NCBI GenBank assembly: GCA_036768475.1
Contig: DAIPMW010000009.1
Coordinates: 1-64,000, forward strand
Source of the DNA: JAEUMD01 sp036768475
GTDB lineage: Bacteria; Pseudomonadota; Alphaproteobacteria; Rhizobiales; Hyphomicrobiaceae
Reading direction: 5' to 3'
Length of the DNA: 64,000 nt
This document shows positions 17,868 through 24,998 of this stretch, piece after piece. The position numbers were made by a program, and so were the translations under genes. The notes below the pieces were generated by a model. That model was given only the letters and a program-made list of their open reading frames with translations. It was not told where the DNA came from and ran no database searches. How positions within the stretch are numbered: position 1 is the stretch's first letter; each line of letters starts with the position of its first letter.

Positions 17868-18437
17868 ATGCCTCGAACAGCAGGTCATATTGTCAGTCCA
17901 GCCCAGCGTTTGAACGTGGCCGTCGGCCTGTTTGATCAGGTTGGGCCGCTGGGAATCGCCCTGCACGAGCTTGGGCAACGCAACCTTGATCTGACCCGCT
18001 GCCGTTTCGTCGTTGCCAGAGAATCCGGTGTTTTTTCGGACACTGCACTCGCGCAGCTCGCCAACAAGGTCCCTATCGAACGCATCACGCTGGGCGGCCT
18101 CAGCATAGAGCGGGCGTGGTCCGAGGTCGTCGTCGCCAGGGCCCTGGAGGCGGGTGCCATGGGCGCACGTCGGGAGGAACGTGCCTGCGACACGACATCG
18201 TCGATCCTTGCACGGCGAAACCAGCGTTTGATGCAGCATCTGGAATCGGGCGGCGGCGTGCTCGTCGTCGGGCTCTGCGACCAGGCCCAGCAACACGCGG
18301 TGGCAGGACTATTGTTGCGAGTCGCCAGCGGTGTATTCACACACCAGTTGCGGGCGCCTGATACGACGGGATCCGGAAATAGAGCCCATCTCCCAAAATC
18401 AACTGAGCAGGGCTCAAACGCTATCCGCATCGCCTGA
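17868..18437 (+). CDS. Unrecognised protein between the Crp/Fnr regulator and ccoN
   Basis: GGAGGA at 17858-17863 precedes the ATG, a strong start signal. The 189-residue product has an N-terminal segment reading RLNVAVGLFDQVGPLGIAL, which could be a beta-alpha-beta unit, and a glycine-rich patch ESGGGVLVVGL followed by a helix around residues 125-150. There is no signal peptide. It is in the same direction as the regulator, 76 bases downstream, and ahead of the oxidase locus, so it may share oxygen control. Competing minus-strand frames have worse composition. I do not recognise the family. Confidence 0.6.
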   Translation: MPRTAGHIVSPAQRLNVAVGLFDQVGPLGIALHELGQRNLDLTRCRFVVARESGVFSDTALAQLANKVPIERITLGGLSIERAWSEVVVARALEAGAMGARREERACDTTSSILARRNQRLMQHLESGGGVLVVGLCDQAQQHAVAGLLLRVASGVFTHQLRAPDTTGSGNRAHLPKSTEQGSNAIRIA

Positions 18438-18863
18438 AGAGGAAGCCGACGACATGCAATTCGATACATCCGGTCAAGCCGTCGACAAGTCGCGCATTCG
18501 ACTTTCGTAGAATGCGCCCCATGCGGAAGTATCAGATTAAATGTGATGCGCGGTTCAGCTCGGCTTTCAATACCGTGCCGCACGCCAATCCAGCCGCACC
18601 ACGCGAGCCGTTCGTCGCACGTCGTGTTTCCTGCTTCTCCCGCACACGCAAGCGCGTATACTTTCAGCCACGGGTCGTTTGCCCAGAGGGAAGCGGCCAG
18701 TTAATTCCTGAAAAGAACCAGCGATACGATCGCTGCCCGCACGCGGCGGTATTGAACGCATCCGATAGGTCCAGGATGATGCGGCGAACGAGCGCACCAG
18801 GCACACGTGACATTGGTAGCTCCAGGTTTTCGACGCATTGACGGTTGTCCTTTCGAACGGCTG
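18438..18863. other. Intergenic region upstream of the cbb3 operon
   Basis: Apart from the anaerobox at 18864, I see no gene in the 535 bases before ccoN. A plus-strand frame at 18512-18841 has no ribosome binding site and Arg/Ser-rich composition typical of a spurious frame. Confidence 0.5.
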
Positions 18864-18877
18864 TTGATTCACATCAA
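18864..18877 (+). promoter_or_regulatory. Perfect Fnr/FixK anaerobox upstream of ccoN
   Basis: TTGATTCACATCAA fits the consensus TTGAT-N4-ATCAA at all ten specified positions. Its centre is about 102 bases before the ccoN start. A class II promoter (centre at -41.5) would start transcription near 18912, leaving a leader of about 60 bases. This is the expected control of a high-affinity cbb3 oxidase under low oxygen. Confidence 0.85.
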
Positions 18878-18972
18878 GGCTTTTGGATGGTGGTCGGGCG
18901 ACTTCGTGAAATGCTGCCAAAGCGATAAAACCGATTTGGCGGCAAAACCTTACGAGAAGGCGAGGAATTGAT

Positions 18973-20634
18973 ATGACAGACACAACGGTCGAGAGGCACG
19001 CGTTCTCCGACGCGATTGCTGTCGCGGGGGGCGGTCTTGTTGCATTCGTCGGCGCAATGATCGCGTTGAAAACCAGCGACATGGCAATGGCGTTCCATGG
19101 CGTCGTGCTGGCGCTGGCTGGCGTGATCGCTGCAGTCTACATTCTCACGCAAGCGTTCGGCGAAAATCCGCTGCAGCTCGCGGACTCCAATGGCTACATT
19201 GACGGCCCGATACGCGTCGCGGTGATCGCCGCGGTGGTTTGGGGCATCGCGGGCTTCCTGGTCGGCGACATAATCGCCTGGCAGTTGGCGTACCCGGCTC
19301 TCAATCTCGACCTGCCCTGGACTAGCTTTGGACGCCTGCGCCCCCTGCATACCTCGGCTGTGATCTTCGCCTTCGGAGGCAATGTGCTGATCGCCACGTC
19401 GTTCTACGTCGTGCAGCGCACGAGCCAGGCTCCGCTCGCAGGACGCTGGGCTCCGTGGTTCGTGGTCTGGGGTTACAACGTTTTCATTCTTATCGCCGGT
19501 ACGGGCTACCTGCTCGGCGTCACGCAAAGCAAGGAATACGCGGAGCCGGAATGGTATGCCGACCTCTGGCTGACGATCGTTTGGGTGGTCTATCTGCTGG
19601 TTTTCCTCGGCACGCTGTGGAAGCGCAAGGAGCCACACATCTATGTGGCCAACTGGTTCTATCTCGCGTTCATCGTGACGATTGCGATGCTGCACCTTGT
19701 CAACAACGCGACCATTCCCGTCAGCCTGTTCGAGCCCAAGAGTTACATCGTGTTCTCAGGTGTCCAAGACGCGATGACCCAATGGTGGTATGGCCACAAC
19801 GCTGTCGGCTTCTTTTTGACCGCAGGCTTCCTCGGCATCATGTACTATTTCGTGCCGAAGCGGGTCGAACGCCCGGTCTACTCGTACCGCTTGTCGATCG
19901 TCCACTTCTGGACACTCATCTTCCTCTACATCTGGGCTGGTCCCCACCATCTGCATTACACGGCGCTGCCCGACTGGGCACAGACACTCGGCATGACCTT
20001 CTCCATCATGCTGTGGATGCCGTCCTGGGGCGGCATGATCAATGGTCTGATGACGCTCTCAGGCGCCTGGGACAAGCTCAGAACCGATCCCGTCGTGCGC
20101 TTGCTCGCCGTCTCGGTGGCCTTCTACGGCATGTCAACCTTCGAAGGTCCGCTCATGTCGATCAAAGCGGTCAACTCACTGTCGCACTACACGGACTGGA
20201 CTATCGGCCACGTCCACTCGGGCGCGCTCGGCTGGGTCGCCATGGTGTCGTTCGGCGCGATTTACTGCCTTATTCCCTGGCTGTGGAAGCGCAAGGCGCT
20301 CTATTCTCTCAAGCTCGTCGAATGGCACTTCTGGATCTCGACGCTGGGTATCCTGCTCTACATCACGGCGATGTGGGTCAGCGGCATCCTGCAGGGTCTG
20401 ATGTGGCGCGCCTATGACAAGCTGGGTTTCCTGACCTACTCGTTCGTCGAGACGGTCGAGGCGATGCACCCCTTCTACATCATCCGCGCAATCGGCGGCG
20501 GCCTGTTCGTCCTGGGAGCGTTGATCATGGCCTACAACATGTGGCGCACGATCCGTGGCGACGAGCCGGTCGATGCGAAGGATCAGCCACGCGTTGCCGC
20601 GGCTCCTGAGCTGCGTCCGCAGGCTGCCGAATAA
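18973..20634 (+). CDS. ccoN: Cytochrome cbb3 oxidase subunit I (catalytic)
   Basis: The haem-copper catalytic subunit that reduces oxygen at low concentrations and pumps protons. The 553-residue protein has about 14 hydrophobic segments, including an extra N-terminal pair. Ligand-bearing signatures include LHTSAVIFAFGGN, WWYGHNAVGFF, AGPHHLHYTALPDW and WTIGHVHSGALGW, containing the histidines for low-spin haem, CuB and haem b3. GAGGA lies before the ATG. It is the first gene of ccoNOQP, downstream of a perfect anaerobox. Confidence 0.97.
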   Translation: MTDTTVERHAFSDAIAVAGGGLVAFVGAMIALKTSDMAMAFHGVVLALAGVIAAVYILTQAFGENPLQLADSNGYIDGPIRVAVIAAVVWGIAGFLVGDIIAWQLAYPALNLDLPWTSFGRLRPLHTSAVIFAFGGNVLIATSFYVVQRTSQAPLAGRWAPWFVVWGYNVFILIAGTGYLLGVTQSKEYAEPEWYADLWLTIVWVVYLLVFLGTLWKRKEPHIYVANWFYLAFIVTIAMLHLVNNATIPVSLFEPKSYIVFSGVQDAMTQWWYGHNAVGFFLTAGFLGIMYYFVPKRVERPVYSYRLSIVHFWTLIFLYIWAGPHHLHYTALPDWAQTLGMTFSIMLWMPSWGGMINGLMTLSGAWDKLRTDPVVRLLAVSVAFYGMSTFEGPLMSIKAVNSLSHYTDWTIGHVHSGALGWVAMVSFGAIYCLIPWLWKRKALYSLKLVEWHFWISTLGILLYITAMWVSGILQGLMWRAYDKLGFLTYSFVETVEAMHPFYIIRAIGGGLFVLGALIMAYNMWRTIRGDEPVDAKDQPRVAAAPELRPQAAE

Positions 20635-20645
20635 AGGGGGAAAAG

Positions 20646-21371
20646 ATGACACACGAAACCTTCGAGAAAAACTCGATCATCCTCTTGATCGGCATCCTCA
20701 TCGTGGTGTCGATCGGCGGCCTCGTGCAGATTGCTCCACTGTTCTGGGTCGACTCGACCATCGAGAAGGTGCAGGGCATGCGTCCCTACAGCCCACTGGA
20801 GCAGGCAGGCCGCAACATTTACGTGCGAGAGGGCTGCTACACCTGCCACTCGCAGATGGTCCGCACGCTCCGCGACGAAGTCGAGCGCTACGGCCATTAC
20901 AGCCTTGCCGCAGAGTCGATGTACGATCATCCGTTCCAGTGGGGATCGAAGCGCACCGGTCCTGATCTTGCCCGTGTCGGAGGCAAGTATTCCGATGCGT
21001 GGCAGCGCGAGCATCTCAAGAACCCGCGCGCAGTCGTGCCTGAAAGCATCATGCCGGGGTATCCGTTCCTGGCCAACACCAAGCTCAACTACGCGAAAAT
21101 CGCACAGAACATGGCGACCCTGAAGATGGTCGGCGTGCCCTACACGGACGAGATGATCGAGAAGGCGAAACTGGATCTGGAGGCGCAAGTCGATCCGGAC
21201 TCCAAGGGCGTCAAGGAACTTCTCGTGCGCTATCCGAAAGCCAAGGTCGGAAACTTCGACGGAAACAGTGCCGAGATAACCGAGCTCGACGCCCTCATTG
21301 CCTATCTTCAGATGCTGGGAACACTGGTCGACTTCACCAAGTTCGACGCATCGGGACCCAACCTCAGATAA
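20646..21371 (+). CDS. ccoO: Cytochrome cbb3 oxidase subunit II (monohaem cytochrome c)
   Basis: A 241-residue subunit anchored by one N-terminal membrane helix (residues about 10-35) with a haem c site CYTCH at residues 64-68 in the periplasmic domain and a probable axial Met in ESIMPGYP. It passes electrons from CcoP to CcoN. It begins 12 bases after ccoN, within the same transcript. Confidence 0.97.
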   Translation: MTHETFEKNSIILLIGILIVVSIGGLVQIAPLFWVDSTIEKVQGMRPYSPLEQAGRNIYVREGCYTCHSQMVRTLRDEVERYGHYSLAAESMYDHPFQWGSKRTGPDLARVGGKYSDAWQREHLKNPRAVVPESIMPGYPFLANTKLNYAKIAQNMATLKMVGVPYTDEMIEKAKLDLEAQVDPDSKGVKELLVRYPKAKVGNFDGNSAEITELDALIAYLQMLGTLVDFTKFDASGPNLR

Positions 21372-21386
21372 GGGAGGACCGCAAGC

Positions 21387-21563
21387 ATGACGTACGACAC
21401 GGTCGCAACCTTCTCGCAGGTCGCGTCACTGCTGTTCTTCATCGCCATGTTCATCGGCGTCATCGTCTACGTCTTCTGGCCGGGCAACCGCAAGAAGTTC
21501 GATGAGGCGCAGCGCAAGGCGCTCGACCTCGATCCTGAGAACAAGACAAGTGGGGGCCGGTAA
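21387..21563 (+). CDS. ccoQ: Cytochrome cbb3 oxidase small subunit CcoQ
   Basis: A 58-codon gene between ccoO and ccoP. The product begins MTYDTVATFSQVASLLFF, has a single membrane helix (FFIAMFIGVIVYVFW) followed by PGNRKKFDEAQRKALDLD, the typical CcoQ cytoplasmic tail. GGGAGGA precedes the ATG by about ten bases. Its stop overlaps the ccoP start as TAATG, implying translational coupling. CcoQ/FixQ stabilises the assembled oxidase. Confidence 0.95.
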   Translation: MTYDTVATFSQVASLLFFIAMFIGVIVYVFWPGNRKKFDEAQRKALDLDPENKTSGGR

Positions 21564-22438
21564 TGGCTGGACACAAGGAAATCGATGAGGCAACAGGCGT
21601 CGAAACCACCGGACACGTGTGGGACGGCGACCTCAAGGAACTCAACAAACCGCTGCCGAAGTGGTGGCTCTACACGTTCTACGTCTCGATCGTCTGGGCG
21701 ATCGGCTATTGGATCGTCTATCCGGCATGGCCGCTTGCCAACGACTACACGCGCGGCATCCTGGGATACTCTCAGCGCGCCTCGGTGACGCAGCAGCTCG
21801 ACGCGGCAAAGGCGGCGCAGGCTGGCATGCGTGGCCAGATCGAGCAGGCGTCGCTCGATGAGATCCGGGCCAAGCCGGACCTGCTGCAGTTTGCAACAAC
21901 CGGCGGCAAGGCGATTTTCGCCGACAACTGTGCGCCCTGCCACGGGCGCGGCGCACAGGGTGGCTCCGGCTACCCCAACCTCAACGACGACGACTGGATC
22001 TGGGGCGGCTCTCTGGAGGCGATTCAGCAGACAATCCAGCATGGCATCCGCTGGTCGGGCGACAAGGATACGCGTGACAGCGCCATGCCCCGGTTCGGCC
22101 TCGACGGCATGCTCGAGCCCAAGCAGATTTCCGACACGGCCGAATACGTTCTGTCACTATCTGGAGCATCGAGCGACGCAGCGGCGGCCGAGAGCGGCAA
22201 AGCGATCTTTGCCGAGCAGTGCGCTGCGTGCCATGGCGAGGATGGCAAGGGCAACCAGGAGCTCGGCGCACCGAACCTGACGGACGCAATCTGGCTTTAC
22301 GGCAAGGACAAGCAGTCCGTCATGGAAAGTATCAAGACCGGCCGCGGTGGCGCTATGCCGGCATGGGCACGGCGCCTCGATACGTCGGCGATCAAGTCGC
22401 TTGCGGTCTACGTTCACTCGTTGGGCGGCGGCAAGTAA
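21563..22438 (+). CDS. ccoP: Cytochrome cbb3 oxidase subunit III (dihaem cytochrome c)
   Basis: The 291-residue subunit has one membrane helix (about residues 35-55) and two haem c sites: CAPCH at 123-127 and CAACH at 220-224, each in a cytochrome c domain. It accepts electrons from soluble or membrane cytochromes and passes them to CcoO. It is coupled to ccoQ by a one-base overlap. About 500 bases without a clear gene follow before ccoG, so ccoGHIS may have its own promoter. Confidence 0.97.
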   Translation: MAGHKEIDEATGVETTGHVWDGDLKELNKPLPKWWLYTFYVSIVWAIGYWIVYPAWPLANDYTRGILGYSQRASVTQQLDAAKAAQAGMRGQIEQASLDEIRAKPDLLQFATTGGKAIFADNCAPCHGRGAQGGSGYPNLNDDDWIWGGSLEAIQQTIQHGIRWSGDKDTRDSAMPRFGLDGMLEPKQISDTAEYVLSLSGASSDAAAAESGKAIFAEQCAACHGEDGKGNQELGAPNLTDAIWLYGKDKQSVMESIKTGRGGAMPAWARRLDTSAIKSLAVYVHSLGGGK

Positions 22439-22522
22439 GCGTTCTGCCAGTGTCCCTATCGTCAATCCCTCTCCCCCTCACGCACGGAGGAGAGGCGTTG
22501 GCGGGCACCGCTAACAACGCTT

Positions 22523-22624
22523 AGAGCATGTTGAGCTGAAGTGTGCAGCGGTTCAGTGTGAAAAACATGCTCGAAACACGGTTCTGGATCGCGCTGTTTA
22601 CCTCAAACATGAGCGCGATCCAGG
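22523..22624 (+). repeat. Dispersed two-hairpin intergenic repeat, copy B (intact)
   Basis: First hairpin: GAGCATGTT at 22524-22532 with AACATGCTC at 22564-22572. Second hairpin: CTGGATCGCGCT at 22584-22595 with AGCGCGATCCAG at 22612-22623. It lies between ccoP and ccoG. Very similar, inverted, sequence occurs at 61136-61234, and a decayed form at 16808-16910. The size and structure suggest a small non-autonomous element or RUP/MITE-like repeat. Confidence 0.8.
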
Positions 22625-22941
22625 CAAGCAAATTTCGCAGACCACGACTCGGGTGCGGTGATCTACCCCATTCATTTTTTGAATGCGCTGCACAATATCG
22701 TGTTGCGAGGCTTCGATAGCCTGATACGCTCGGACTAACCTTAGGACGCGCCTTGCAGATTCCGTCACACCGCCGATCAGCGCACGTTGTGACAAAGTCG
22801 TGATTTGCGCAGCGCGCAGTTGACATAAGCTATGCTGGCATAGGCTGCGATCCTTTAAGTTCCTCGGTACGCCGACCGGGGTCCGTCACGTGCGGCAGGG
22901 CCCCTTCACGTCCGACTACAGCAGAATGGCGCTTCCACGCG
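22625..22941. other. Intergenic region between copy B of the repeat and ccoG
   Basis: About 300 bases with no convincing gene. A TTGACA at about 22821 could be a -35 element for ccoG but I see no clear -10 at 17 bases. No good anaerobox is visible, in contrast to ccoN. Confidence 0.4.
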
Positions 22942-24465
22942 ATGGCCACGACAGACATTCACCCCCTAGCTCCGACCGAAGCCGCCGACGGCATCGAGAA
23001 GATCGACGTCAAGGCGGTCAATCGAAAAAAGACGCGCGAGGAGAAACACGCCTCGGGGATCGAATACGCCAGCCGTGTCAAAGTCTATCCCAAGCGGGCA
23101 CGAGGCTATTTCCGTAACCTCAAATGGATCGTCATGGCTGCGACGACAGCGGTCTACTACCTGCTGCCGTGGCTCCGCTGGGACCGCGGACCAGGGCTGC
23201 CGAACCAGGCCGTACTGTTGGATATCGAGCACGGGCGTATCTTCTTTTTCTCGCTCGCCATCTGGCCACAGGAACTCTATCTCGTCACCGGGTTGCTCGT
23301 GCTCTCGGCACTGTCCCTGTTCCTGTTTTCTGCGATCGCCGGTCGTGTGTGGTGCGGATATCTGTGCTGGCAAACGGTCTGGACCGATATGATGATCGCG
23401 GTGGAACGGTTCTGGCAGGGAGACCGGAACACGCGTATCCGCCTCGACAAGGAGCCGTGGTCGGCGAACAAGATCTTCAAGAAGACCATGACGCACGTGT
23501 CATGGATCTTGATCGCGGCTGCCACCGGCGGCGCGTTCATCCTCTACTTCCGCGACGCTCCAAGCCTTGCGGCCGAATTCTTTCGCGGCGAAGCGCCCCT
23601 GCCTTCATACGTCTTCTTCGCGATGTTGACGGGCTTCACCTATCTTCTGGGCGGTATCGCCCGTGAGCAGGTCTGTATCTATATGTGCCCTTGGCCGCGC
23701 ATTCAGGGCGCAATGTTCGATGCTGACAGCCTGCTCGTTACCTACCGCGACTTTCGAGGCGAGCCGCGTGGCCCGGTGCGCAAGAGCCAGGGGTGGGAGG
23801 GACGCGGCGATTGCATCGACTGCAATGCGTGTGTCGCCGTCTGCCCGATGGGCATAGACATCCGCGATGGGCCGCAGCTCGAATGCATCCAGTGCGCGCT
23901 GTGCATCGACGCGTGCAACGACATCATGGACAAGGTACATAAGCCTCATGGTCTGATCGCCTACGACACCTATCGCTCGATCCAATCGGAGAAGAAGGGC
24001 GGTGGGCTGCAACTCCGCCTGCTGCGGCCGCGCACCCTGCTCTACAGCGGCCTCATTTCGCTTGTCGACGTGATCATGATCTACGCTCTCGCGTCCAAGA
24101 CGGTGCTCGAACTCAACGTGATCGCGGAGCGCAACCCGCTTTTCGTGCAGTTGTCCGATGGCGGTGTGCGCAATACCTACACCGTCAAGATTCTCAACAA
24201 GCGCTACGAACCGCACACCTTTGCGCTCGCCATCGAGGGTATCGAGGGCGCGCGGATGACCGTTCTGGGCAAGGAGAATGAGGCGGAGCCGAGGATCACG
24301 GTCCTACCCGATGATCTGCGTGAGATCCGTTCTTACGTGACCCTTCCTCCCGAGGCTCTCACCAAGCATCCAGACGAGAAGGTGCCCTTCACATTCGTCG
24401 TAACAGACACCGAGGACGGCACGAGGACGATACGACACACCAACTTCCGGAAGCCTGCTAAATGA
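22942..24465 (+). CDS. ccoG: Cytochrome c oxidase accessory protein CcoG (FixG/RdxA)
   Basis: A 507-residue polyferredoxin-type membrane protein involved in copper handling (Cu(II) reduction) during cbb3 assembly. Membrane helices lie in the N-terminal half; conserved segments include CGYLCWQTVWTDMM and CPWPRIQGAMFDADSL. Two 4Fe-4S motifs, CIDCNACVAVCP and CIQCALCIDACN, follow at about residues 290-330, and a C-terminal periplasmic IgG-like domain ends the protein. It leads ccoGHIS; its stop overlaps the upstream possible ATG of ccoH. Confidence 0.96.
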   Translation: MATTDIHPLAPTEAADGIEKIDVKAVNRKKTREEKHASGIEYASRVKVYPKRARGYFRNLKWIVMAATTAVYYLLPWLRWDRGPGLPNQAVLLDIEHGRIFFFSLAIWPQELYLVTGLLVLSALSLFLFSAIAGRVWCGYLCWQTVWTDMMIAVERFWQGDRNTRIRLDKEPWSANKIFKKTMTHVSWILIAAATGGAFILYFRDAPSLAAEFFRGEAPLPSYVFFAMLTGFTYLLGGIAREQVCIYMCPWPRIQGAMFDADSLLVTYRDFRGEPRGPVRKSQGWEGRGDCIDCNACVAVCPMGIDIRDGPQLECIQCALCIDACNDIMDKVHKPHGLIAYDTYRSIQSEKKGGGLQLRLLRPRTLLYSGLISLVDVIMIYALASKTVLELNVIAERNPLFVQLSDGGVRNTYTVKILNKRYEPHTFALAIEGIEGARMTVLGKENEAEPRITVLPDDLREIRSYVTLPPEALTKHPDEKVPFTFVVTDTEDGTRTIRHTNFRKPAK

Positions 24466-24998
24466 GATCAGCACAAGGCAGTGAAGCAACCATGACTGAG
24501 CGCGTGATCACAGGGCGGCATGTCCTTTTCGGCGTGATCGCCTTCTTCGGCGTCGTCCTGGCGGTCAATGGCGTGTTTCTCTATGAGTCGCTGTCGACCT
24601 ATACGGGCATCGTTGCGAACGAGCCTTATCGCAAAGGGCTCAACTACAACGAGCGGATCGCTGATGAGAAAGCGCAGCTGGAACGCGGCTGGATGACCGA
24701 TGTTGCGCTCATGAGCACGGGCAATGGGCTCGACATCCACATCAATGACCGTAACGGAAATCCAATTGGCGGCCTGAGCTTCGAAGGACGGCTGGGGCGC
24801 CCGGCGACCGCCGCCGAGGACGTTGCCCTCGACGTCAAGGAGACTGCTCCTGGCCACTACCGGGCTTCGTTTGCGACGCTTGGGCCCGGCGCCTGGCAGA
24901 TCGACCTTACGGCCAGAGAGCTGACCGGCGCGGGCGACAAGATCGTTTGGCGGGCAAGAAAACGCGTGAGATGGCAGACTCCCACAGCAGCGCAATAA
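24462..24998 (+). CDS. ccoH: cbb3 oxidase assembly protein CcoH (FixH)
   Basis: A FixH-type protein needed for cbb3 maturation, with one N-terminal membrane helix (VLFGVIAFFGVVLAVNGVFL), the pattern SYTGIV-like YTGIVANEPYRKGLNYNE, and a periplasmic beta-rich domain. The first ATG overlaps the ccoG stop (ATGA); the ATG at 24492 (MTERVITGRHV) is an equally plausible start nearer the usual family N-terminus. The 3' end overlaps the ccoI start by 28 bases. Confidence 0.93.
   Translation: MRSAQGSEATMTERVITGRHVLFGVIAFFGVVLAVNGVFLYESLSTYTGIVANEPYRKGLNYNERIADEKAQLERGWMTDVALMSTGNGLDIHINDRNGNPIGGLSFEGRLGRPATAAEDVALDVKETAPGHYRASFATLGPGAWQIDLTARELTGAGDKIVWRARKRVRWQTPTAAQ

Noticed and set aside
17748..18296. 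Minus-strand frame opposite the 17868 gene
   Set aside because: No ribosome binding site and poorer composition; the plus frame has GGAGGA before its ATG.
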